Shown: in pieces, positions 1 through 5,798 of the stretch | How positions within the stretch are numbered: the stretch's first letter is position 1 | Layout of the letters: every line of letters begins with the position of its first letter | DNA from: Pontiellaceae bacterium | GTDB lineage: Bacteria; Verrucomicrobiota; Kiritimatiellia; Kiritimatiellales; Tichowtungiaceae | Direction: 5' to 3' | Length of the DNA stretch: 10,319 nt | Assembly (NCBI GenBank): GCA_029934215.1 | Contig: JAOZMR010000007.1 | Span: 1 to 10,319 of the forward strand | Translations under genes and position numbers: made by a program | The notes under the pieces: model-generated | What the model was told of the DNA's origin: nothing | Databases searched by the model: none | Seen by the model: only the letters and a program-made list of their open reading frames with translations

Positions 1-111
1 GAGCTTCTCTGTGCATGCCTTGCAACGAGAATGGCGGGAAAGCCGTATAGTGGAACTCTCTAAGTACGGTTTGACAAGGGCTTCGGGGTTAAACCCCCGA
101 GGCTACTCTAC
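1..111 (+). mobile_element. 3' end of a group II intron (domains V and VI)
   Basis: The stretch folds like the last two domains of a self-splicing group II intron RNA. Domain V: positions 40-47 pair with 65-72, including the AGC triad at 41-43. A two-base bulge (63-64) follows, then a shorter upper stem (48-52 with 58-62, one U-U mismatch) and a small loop starting GAA. Domain VI: 80-88 pair with 95-103, closed by G79-U104, with A105 unpaired and G78-C106 and A77-U107 below it. A105 is the seventh base from the end if the intron stops at the AC of 110-111, which is where the branch-point A and the 3' AY end are expected. The imperfect upper stem and five-base loop of domain V are unusual and may mean a decayed copy. 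The intron-encoded reverse transcriptase and the 5' half would lie left of the window. This rests on hand folding, not on a covariance model. Confidence 0.65.
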
Positions 112-117
112 TGATCA

Positions 118-138
118 AAAACTGATCCTTCCAGTTTT
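118..138. terminator. Hairpin with A/T flanks, possible weak bidirectional terminator
   Basis: AAAACTG (118-124) and CAGTTTT (132-138) form a perfect 7-bp inverted repeat around a 7-base loop. T-rich sequence follows on the plus strand, and the stem itself ends in a T run on the minus strand. It lies just past the putative intron end and beyond the 3' end of the minus-strand FGE gene, so it could end transcription from either side. The stem has only two G-C-type pairs beside its A-T pairs, so terminator strength is doubtful. I see no gene between 112 and 230. Confidence 0.3.
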
Positions 139-230
139 CTTTTGAGTATTGCAAATTCAAGACCGCCTGCATTCCGGCTAAACCCACTTAACTTAGTGCC
201 ATTCAACCCTCGGACGTTTTCCTTTCCCAT

Positions 231-470
231 AATCGGCAATCGGAAATTTCCATTCGGCAATGCCCTATCCTCCCAAGAACCCACCCCGTCCTACGGGCAC
301 CCCTCCCTGGAGGGGATTTTCCAAGGGTTGGAACTTTTTCTCTCAATCGGCAATCGGAAATCTTCATTCGGCAATGCCCCATCCTCCAAAGAACCCACCC
401 CGCCCTACGGGCACCCCTCCCTGGAGGGGATTTTCCAACGTTTGGAACTTTTTCTCTCAATCGGCAATCC
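231..470. repeat. 114-bp tandem repeat, two full units plus a partial third
   Basis: Unit 1 is 231-344 and unit 2 is 345-458. A third copy starts at 459 and diverges after about 11 bases. The units differ at only a few positions. Each carries three consecutive short inverted repeats: GCCC-TAC-GGGC (unit 1 has GTCC, still pairable by wobble), CCCCTCC-CT-GGAGGGG, and TTCCAA-NNN-TTGGAA, the last two followed by T-rich sequence on the plus strand. The block begins 12 bp past the stop codon of the minus-strand FGE gene. Because 114 is divisible by three, open frames run through it on both strands, but they encode only low-complexity Pro/Gly/Arg-rich repeats and I do not call them genes. It could be a REP-like interspersed element or part of a 3' transcript end. 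Confidence 0.85.
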
Positions 471-481
471 CCAAAGCCTTC

Positions 482-2794
482 TTAAAGCTTTCCAGCATCG
501 TCGCTGACTCGGATGCGATAGAATCGTCTTTTTCCAGCAGAAGAATCATGCTCCGTAATTATCGCGTCTTTTCCTTTGGATATAGCCCCTAATGGAGTCC
601 ACTCCCCCGCAAGATCGTCGATGTATTCGATTTGGTAAAACCGACCGCTGACCCCAAAGAACGAAATGCCATTGGCCGACCCTTCAAAATCGAGCTCTAC
701 TGCCAATACACTAATGCTGTTTGTTGGCGATGTGCCAGCGATCAATTCATCGGGATCAGCCGCCCCATCACCATCGCTGTCCTTCTTGCGAGGATTCGTT
801 TTGAACACAACTTCTCGAGTGTTGAGCAAACCATCACCGTCGGCGTCATCAGAGAATGTAGCCGTCACAGAAACTGGACGCACCATGGAGACAGTGATGC
901 TATCCTGCGTATGGTCGGTAGACTTGTCGCCACTCCATCCCATAAAGAGCCAGTCGGCGGATGCCTCTGCGTGCATTTGTACGTTGGAATTTGCACGTTT
1001 CCATCCGCTTTCTTTATCAATCGACCCAGAACCCGTTACAGAAACCTCCAGCCAATAATTAGTTATCCAGTTCCAATGAACCGAGGAAGTCAAACTGGTT
1101 AGCACAATTCCTCCAATATCCTGCGCCCCACCTTCAGGCGGTATCGACCCAGATCCGTTCCACCCAGTCGATACCCAATTCGTCAATGCAGATGTTACAG
1201 AAGGCTCCACCGAGCAAGTCACGTTTGCGTGCCAGGGATAAACATTTATTCCAACACGAGGCGTTATCGCTCCGTGTCTTGAGGAAACGTTCACTATGTA
1301 ACTGCGTGTATCTACGACGATATTGCTTATCGAGGTCCATAACTGTTGAGGTTGGCAGTAGACCATCCGGAAGCCAACGCATGCGTGCGAGTAGCCGGGT
1401 GAATTTCGGTGTTCGCGTCCACATCGCAGATAAGACGCTCCGTAATACCAGCTCCCACCCCTGGTGCTTCGGTATGATTCTGACGCGGTATTGCACCATT
1501 CCCGCACATTACCCGCCATGTCGTACAGCCCATATCCATTGGGGGCGAATGTTTCGCTCGGACTCGTATACAAATATCCCCCGTCGTCGTGATCTGGATG
1601 GTAGCCACGCGTTTGGCTGATGTCGTAGCTATACGAACCGTAACTACGATAATTCGCCTGATCGTGCGTGATTGTATTTCCCCACGGAAACCGTTTACTA
1701 CTCAGTCCGCCGCGTGCGGCGTATTCCCATTCGTCGTTCGTCGGCAATCGGTAACCATTCGCAGTAAAGTCACAGCTCCAATCGTTCAAGTTGTAGCAGG
1801 GCGTTTTCCCCTCCATTTCGGACCGATAATTGCAGTATGCCGCCGCTCCATACCATGTAACTTCCGCACAGGGGTAACCGCTTCCTTTGCTTGATTTCAT
1901 TTCAAAAATAGATCCGCTCCAGGTGATACGGCAATCGCTACTATCCAAATTCAAAAGCTCTTGCTGACTTCCGTGCGTATTTATCGCGCTTGAGCTGCTC
2001 ATCGTAAGCTTACCGTTGTCAAATGCCCATTGCATTACCTCGATCATTTTGTCGTTTGTCACTTCGTTTTTGTCCATATAGAAAGCATCCACCGTCAATG
2101 CATAATCCCTATAATCCGGATCGTACCCGACATTGCTTCCTTGTGGAATTTCAACCATCTCGTTTTGAATTAAACGATGACCAACTGTAAGCATCAGAGG
2201 AGAAAACTTCGCATTCCAGTCGTCCCCAGCATCCCATGAGAATGTTCGATTTGTACCTGGAAGCACCGCCTCTCCGACATCACCAACAACGCTTGAGACC
2301 AAAATCGGTGTTCCGCTCTCTCTAACGTACAGCCCAATTTTAACGGCGTTGGTTACATCACTTATGATATCATAAGTGATATCTACGAGTTTCGTACCCT
2401 CGCGCTGAGCTGCCGCCACATTCGTGATGGCAAAAGAGGTCTCCCAGTTCCATGTAATCGATGATTCCAGGTTTGTCAGAGTCACTTCACCGATTGAGTT
2501 CGTTACCCCAGTTGGCGGAACCGATCCAGCTCCGGTCCACCCAGTGTTCCGCCAGTTAACCCCATCTTCTATCGATGCATTCTCGACCAAACAGGTCACA
2601 GCCGTCCTCCAAGCATACCTATTGTTTCCAATGCTCGGAACTAGTGCGCCATGTTCCGAAAAAACGGTTAAGGTATAATCACGTGCATCGGAAAACAGGG
2701 TAGCCGCCTCTGATCCGACATCGGCATAAGCCTCAAGATTCGAAGATCCCCACAAGCAGAGTAGTATAATCGTATGGATTGTTTTGTATCTCAT
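482..2794 (-). CDS. Large secreted multidomain protein with FGE-type C-type-lectin fold
   Basis: The protein has 770 residues from the ATG at 2794. An in-frame start farther upstream (2860) would put coding sequence inside the preceding gene and place 22 residues before a good signal peptide, so I reject it. Domains: signal peptide 1-24 (AYA before Asp); an HG...WNW beta-domain about 40-120; an 'AQREGTK.VDI' domain about 125-205, shared with the neighbouring gene; an FGE-sulfatase fold about 215-480, with GYRLPTNDEWEYAARGG, GLYDMAGNVREW, RGGSW and VGFR; a second HG...WNW domain about 500-575; an InlB-B-like GSGSI...GWSGD repeat about 580-640; DADGDG/DSDGDG calcium-type repeats about 648-690; and a C-terminal FYQIEY domain. 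True FGEs have two active-site cysteines after GGS; here those positions are Tyr and Leu, so it is probably a binding or surface protein, not an enzyme. It starts 13 bp after the stop of the upstream FGE gene, suggesting one transcript. Ligand and role are unknown. Confidence 0.85.
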   Translation of the reverse strand: MRYKTIHTIILLCLWGSSNLEAYADVGSEAATLFSDARDYTLTVFSEHGALVPSIGNNRYAWRTAVTCLVENASIEDGVNWRNTGWTGAGSVPPTGVTNSIGEVTLTNLESSITWNWETSFAITNVAAAQREGTKLVDITYDIISDVTNAVKIGLYVRESGTPILVSSVVGDVGEAVLPGTNRTFSWDAGDDWNAKFSPLMLTVGHRLIQNEMVEIPQGSNVGYDPDYRDYALTVDAFYMDKNEVTNDKMIEVMQWAFDNGKLTMSSSSAINTHGSQQELLNLDSSDCRITWSGSIFEMKSSKGSGYPCAEVTWYGAAAYCNYRSEMEGKTPCYNLNDWSCDFTANGYRLPTNDEWEYAARGGLSSKRFPWGNTITHDQANYRSYGSYSYDISQTRGYHPDHDDGGYLYTSPSETFAPNGYGLYDMAGNVREWCNTASESYRSTRGGSWYYGASYLRCGREHRNSPGYSHACVGFRMVYCQPQQLWTSISNIVVDTRSYIVNVSSRHGAITPRVGINVYPWHANVTCSVEPSVTSALTNWVSTGWNGSGSIPPEGGAQDIGGIVLTSLTSSVHWNWITNYWLEVSVTGSGSIDKESGWKRANSNVQMHAEASADWLFMGWSGDKSTDHTQDSITVSMVRPVSVTATFSDDADGDGLLNTREVVFKTNPRKKDSDGDGAADPDELIAGTSPTNSISVLAVELDFEGSANGISFFGVSGRFYQIEYIDDLAGEWTPLGAISKGKDAIITEHDSSAGKRRFYRIRVSDDAGKL
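2357..2380. repeat. Perfect 24-bp palindrome inside a coding sequence
   Basis: The half-site ATCACTTATGAT (2357-2368) is followed directly by its exact reverse complement (2369-2380), with no spacer. It lies within the AQREGTK domain of the large FGE protein and encodes ITYDIISD. The equivalent stretch of the neighbouring FGE gene is not palindromic. It may be a protein-binding site or chance; see findings. Confidence 0.6.
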
Positions 2795-2807
2795 CTCATT
2801 ACACAAA

Positions 2808-3839
2808 TTACTGGGGAGGCATAGCTGGGCGGAAGCCGACGCTTCCGCCGCCTGCACCACCCGGCGAGCTATGGTACCGATTCAACAAACGACAGTACGA
2901 TGCGGTATTGTACCAACCGCCGCCGCGAAGCACACGGTACGAGCCCTCTTTACCTGGATACCAGTCGTTACACCACTCCCACACATTACCGCTCATATCA
3001 AACACACCAAGTTCATTCACCGCTTTCGTACCAACCTCATGCGAACGGTTATAGCTGTTATCCTGGTACCACGCCACATCACCTAATGTGTCGCCTCCGC
3101 TATATTTCGTATCGCTACCATTCTTCCCGCCACGCGCCGCATATTCCCATTGAGTATCGCTCGGCAAGTGAAATCCGCCCGCACTAAAATCGCAATCAAC
3201 ATCGCTCCGTTCACCCGAACGATAAATCAGACCGCCAACGGTATAAGCCGGCGTGCGCCCAGTCTTCTCACTCCACGCATTGCACCATTTCACGCATTCA
3301 TACCAAACCACATACACCACAGGACAATCTCCAGAACCGCCACCTCCGCCTGGACGAATATCATAGCCATGATCTTCGGCCCATTCAGCAATCTCGTCCC
3401 ATAGGTTTTTCGTCACCTCATGCTTCGCAAGGTAGAAATCGTTTGAACTCGACGGCGAACCCCCAGCCGCAGTTCCAGCCTCAATCAATACGAATTTTTC
3501 CAGAACCGATTGCTGATGTTCCGCCACCACAGTGTATTGCAACAGCGCTGCATTTCCATTCCAATCCTCCGCCATGTCCCATGCTAAACTTTTCCCAGTT
3601 CCTGTCACCACGCCAGCACCGACATCGCCACTAACGCTCGGGCACGCCACGGCAAAAGCCCCATTACTGATAACCAGAGAAACCGTCACAACATTCGTAC
3701 TCGTGTTCGACACATCGTAGATAATATCCACAACTTTCGTTCCCTCTCGCTGTGCCAGTACCAGATTTGACACAGTAACCTCTGCACCTACGGACAAAGC
3801 ACAAAAACCAACAAATCCCAAAACCCCGTTTCTTATCAT
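2808..3839 (-). CDS. Secreted FGE-type C-type-lectin-fold protein
   Basis: The protein has 343 residues from the ATG at 3839, which gives a signal peptide (1-19, ending VGA before Glu) and has purine-rich GAGAAG upstream. A GTG at 3887 would add 16 hydrophilic residues before the signal peptide and is less likely. After the signal comes a beta-domain about 20-105 (AQREGTKVVDI, GDVG, WDMAEDWNG) shared with the next gene. An FGE-sulfatase fold fills 110-338: GFHLPSDTQWEYAARGG, GVFDMSGNVWEWCNDW, RGGGW and VGFR. In real FGEs two cysteines, six positions or so past GG, catalyse Cys-to-formylglycine conversion. Here the first is Asn (about 311) and only the second remains (Cys about 316), so catalysis is doubtful. 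The C-terminus after RGGGW is rich in Tyr, Ser and Gly and ends ten residues past GFR, resembling variable regions of diversity-generating retroelement targets. It starts 52 bp after fliN on the same strand. Function is unknown; a surface-binding role is plausible. Confidence 0.85.
   Translation of the reverse strand: MIRNGVLGFVGFCALSVGAEVTVSNLVLAQREGTKVVDIIYDVSNTSTNVVTVSLVISNGAFAVACPSVSGDVGAGVVTGTGKSLAWDMAEDWNGNAALLQYTVVAEHQQSVLEKFVLIEAGTAAGGSPSSSNDFYLAKHEVTKNLWDEIAEWAEDHGYDIRPGGGGGSGDCPVVYVVWYECVKWCNAWSEKTGRTPAYTVGGLIYRSGERSDVDCDFSAGGFHLPSDTQWEYAARGGKNGSDTKYSGGDTLGDVAWYQDNSYNRSHEVGTKAVNELGVFDMSGNVWEWCNDWYPGKEGSYRVLRGGGWYNTASYCRLLNRYHSSPGGAGGGSVGFRPAMPPQ
2828..2849. repeat. GC-rich 9-bp hairpin near the 3' end of the FGE gene
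   Basis: The arm GGCGGAAGC (2828-2836) and its exact reverse complement (2841-2849) flank a four-base loop CGAC. It lies in the last 45 bp of the coding region, over the codons for GGSVGFR, and is followed by 20 bases to the end of the stop codon. No T-run follows on the minus strand, so it is not an ordinary intrinsic terminator. Confidence 0.6.
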
Positions 3840-3848
3840 TTGCAACTT

Positions 3849-3871
3849 CTCTTTCCAATGCTCGGAAAAAA
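3849..3871 (-). promoter_or_regulatory. Hairpin overlapping the ribosome binding site of the first FGE gene
   Basis: In the minus-strand RNA, bases 3871-3862 pair with 3858-3849 around a GCA loop: ten pairs, three of them G-U. The 3' arm is GGAAAGAG, and the adjoining GAGAAG is the only purine-rich ribosome binding candidate before the ATG at 3839. Pairing would partly hide it, so the hairpin could reduce or gate translation of the FGE gene relative to fliN. The core (TTCCRA-N3-TTGGAA) resembles the third hairpin in each 114-bp repeat unit. A control role is inference. Confidence 0.4.
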
Positions 3872-3891
3872 GTGAACCGTTACCCACTAAA

Positions 3892-4254
3892 TTAACAGCT
3901 CGAAAGTAGTTCGCCTTCTGCCACTAATGAGGTGATCCGAACCCCGAAGGTTTCGTCGACGACGACGATATCTCCGCGCCCGATTTGCTTGCCGTTGACA
4001 ATCAGGTCTGCAGGCTCGCCGACCATGCGGTCTAGTTGCAGGACCGAGCCGACTCCTAGTTTCAGGAAGTCGCGTACGGGTAGGGTTGTGCATCCGATCT
4101 CAACATGTACGTCGACCGGGATGTCCATGATCATGTTTAAGTTCAATGATTCCGAAACGTCTTGTATCCCTTCTTTCGGCTCCGAAACAGGCGCCGGTGC
4201 TACGGGGTTTACGCGGGCGGGTTCAAATTCTTCTACTTGATTATCTTCACTCAT
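3892..4254 (-). CDS. fliN: Flagellar motor switch protein FliN
   Basis: FliN lies at the base of the C-ring, where with FliM it forms the rotor surface, contributes to switching of rotation and helps dock the export ATPase complex. The 120-residue protein fits the usual FliN size. Residues 1-37 are a Pro/Glu-rich variable leader. The SpoA domain follows, opening with the classic NLNMIMDIPVDVHVEIG and continuing through LKLGVGSVLQLDR, GEPADLIVNGKQIGRGDIVVVDETFGVRIT. The ATG at 4254 has GGAG about eight bases upstream and starts 16 bp after the fliM stop. It is the last flagellar gene in the run; the next gene downstream encodes a secreted FGE-fold protein. Confidence 0.96.
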   Translation of the reverse strand: MSEDNQVEEFEPARVNPVAPAPVSEPKEGIQDVSESLNLNMIMDIPVDVHVEIGCTTLPVRDFLKLGVGSVLQLDRMVGEPADLIVNGKQIGRGDIVVVDETFGVRITSLVAEGELLSSC

Positions 4255-4270
4255 TTTTTATTCTCCAAAT

Positions 4271-5251
4271 TCATTCTTCTTCTGTCACGCGACCGGTCAC
4301 TTGTACGGCGAGTTGATCGCCTTTCCGTCCTAGTTGGGCACGAAATACGGGGCGGTCTCCTAAATATAAATCTACTGGTTCGTCCATGTTGCGGTCTAAG
4401 CAAACCACATCTCCGACACTCAATCGAATCAATTGATTGGCAAGTAGCGTGCTGCACCCTAATTCTGCATGCATATCGAAGGGTACTTTTTTCAATGATG
4501 TTAGGAGCCGCTCGCTGTTGGTGGAGGTGTCGACTGGCGCTCCGTCCTCTCCGGTCATTCGTAGACTGAGGCCTTCGAGCATGGGTTGGAGTGGTTCGAG
4601 CTGGTAACAAATTGAAAATTGTCCGGTCACGGAGCCGACGGTTAGGTGAAATGTCATTACGACGACCGAGGTTTCGTCCGGCATCACTTGAATGAATCGA
4701 GGATCGGTTTCTATTGTTTTTAGTTCAAAGCTGACGGGTGTGGACATGGCCCAAGCATCGGCGAGAATTGGCAGCGCTTTTTCGACCCAGCCCCCGGTGA
4801 GCGATTGTTCGATGGAGGTTAGCGGCGTTTGACCGGGTTCGTCTCCGCCTAGATCTCCTAGCATTACGGTTGAAAGCGAGCGGGCGACTGGGATATCCAT
4901 ATCGATTAGGACGATTTCGTTTGGATCGCACGCGAGCTGAACAACAAAACAGGGGTTGCTTAATGATCCAATGAAACTGCTAAAGGAGACCGTTTCCACG
5001 GCTAATCTGGCGAGCTGAATATCCACACCGCTGAGGCGGCTACTCTGCATGTTTTTCGAGAAATATTCATGTACAGTGTTGAGTGCCCGCAGTTGAGTGG
5101 ATGAGAGTTGGCCGGGTTGGCGGAAGTTGTATTCCACAACCTTGACTGCGGCAGAACGCTCTTCTGGCGCAACGGTCGATTCCTCCGAGGGCGCGGCTTC
5201 GCGCAAGGCGGAGAGTTCTTCTGGCGAAAGGGTTGTATCGTTGGTTTCCAT
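4271..5251 (-). CDS. fliM: Flagellar motor switch protein FliM
   Basis: FliM is the central C-ring protein that binds phosphorylated CheY and FliG and transmits switching to the rotor. The 326 residues match the normal length. The N-terminus has LSPEELSAL (8-16), the counterpart of the LSQxEIDALL CheY-binding motif but weaker (Ser and Arg where Asp and the last Leu are usual). The middle domain begins near residue 38 with VVEYNFRQPGQLSSTQLRAL and includes GDLGGDEPG. The C-terminal SpoA domain runs from about 255 (VPFDMHAELGCSTLLANQLIRL, LDRNMDEPVDLYLGDRPVFRAQLG). It starts only 4 bp after the fliL stop and has no clear ribosome binding site, so translation is probably coupled to fliL. No chemotaxis gene is present in the window. 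Confidence 0.95.
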   Translation of the reverse strand: METNDTTLSPEELSALREAAPSEESTVAPEERSAAVKVVEYNFRQPGQLSSTQLRALNTVHEYFSKNMQSSRLSGVDIQLARLAVETVSFSSFIGSLSNPCFVVQLACDPNEIVLIDMDIPVARSLSTVMLGDLGGDEPGQTPLTSIEQSLTGGWVEKALPILADAWAMSTPVSFELKTIETDPRFIQVMPDETSVVVMTFHLTVGSVTGQFSICYQLEPLQPMLEGLSLRMTGEDGAPVDTSTNSERLLTSLKKVPFDMHAELGCSTLLANQLIRLSVGDVVCLDRNMDEPVDLYLGDRPVFRAQLGRKGDQLAVQVTGRVTEEE

Positions 5252-5255
5252 AGGA

Positions 5256-5750
5256 TTATTGAATTAAAAAGTCCGAAAAGTAGACGTCTTTTACGGCGCC
5301 AGCCATGTGATTGCGTAGCATGACGTTCATCTGGTTTTTGATCTCACGCTTCAGGATCTGACGACCATTTTGTCCGTCTAACGCATCGATGGACAACCGG
5401 CATGCTGCTTCTGAAACTAAATCGCGGATCAACGGGATGCGGGCTTCGACCACTGGGATCAGCCGTTCTTCGCTTAGCTCTAACACGGGGTTGAGCTTCA
5501 GCACGCGAGTCGACTTGGTCTCCGCGATGTTGACGAAGATGGATTCTAACGCCACAACAATGACTGTTTCTGACGGTTTATCCACAGCCTGCACCTCCCC
5601 ACCTTTCTGTTTCCCAAGAAAGAGCCCGGCACCTAATCCGCCTACAATCAAGACCACGCTCAAAATCACGACGACCATAATCGGAAGACCGTTTCCTTTT
5701 TCCTTTAGCCCCTCGTCTGTTAATTCCCCACCCTTAGCTTCGTCAGCCAT
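5256..5750 (-). CDS. fliL: Flagellar basal-body-associated protein FliL
   Basis: FliL is a single-pass inner-membrane protein that sits beside the stators and increases their stability or torque. The 164 residues are: a charged cytoplasmic leader 1-21, one membrane helix 22-46 (PIMVVVILSVVLIVGGLGAG), and a periplasmic domain with the family pattern VALESIFVNIAE...RVLKLNPVLELSEE...IPLIRDLV...ILKREIKNQMN, ending VKDVYFSDFLIQ. The last segment is the usual FliL ending (V.dVyFtdFviQ). The ATG at 5750 has a strong AAGGAG seven to eight bases upstream. It lies between the motB-like gene and fliM, as in many flagellar operons. The 48-bp gap before it is one of the larger gaps in the run. Confidence 0.94.
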   Translation of the reverse strand: MADEAKGGELTDEGLKEKGNGLPIMVVVILSVVLIVGGLGAGLFLGKQKGGEVQAVDKPSETVIVVALESIFVNIAETKSTRVLKLNPVLELSEERLIPVVEARIPLIRDLVSEAACRLSIDALDGQNGRQILKREIKNQMNVMLRNHMAGAVKDVYFSDFLIQ

Positions 5751-5798
5751 AAAATACTCCTTTGAAGTTCTCTTGATATCATTCGGTTGTCCAAATGC

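Noticed and set aside
231..470. CRISPR array
   Set aside because: The 114-bp units are contiguous with no variable spacers, and no cas gene is present.
142..592. Open frames on both strands across the tandem repeat
   Set aside because: They stay open because the repeat period is divisible by three. The products are repetitive Pro/Gly/Arg-rich text with no domain or ribosome binding site.
1186..1620. Plus-strand frame opposite the large FGE gene, and other similar frames
   Set aside because: Shadow frames of a well-supported gene with conserved motifs on the minus strand; compositions are unlike real proteins.
1740..1752. TCGGCAATCGG inside the large FGE gene, matching part of the 114-bp repeat
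   Set aside because: An 11-base match without the hairpins, and it encodes the conserved YRLP motif; likely coincidence.
2795..2860. N-terminal extension of the large FGE protein
   Set aside because: It would overlap the end of the preceding gene and put 22 residues before a good signal peptide.
2808..3839. Active sulfatase-activating (formylglycine-generating) enzyme
   Set aside because: One of the two active-site cysteines is Asn, a signal peptide is present and no sulfatase gene is nearby.
3840..3887. GTG start giving 16 extra residues to the first FGE protein
   Set aside because: The extension is hydrophilic, comes before the signal peptide and is made of hairpin sequence.
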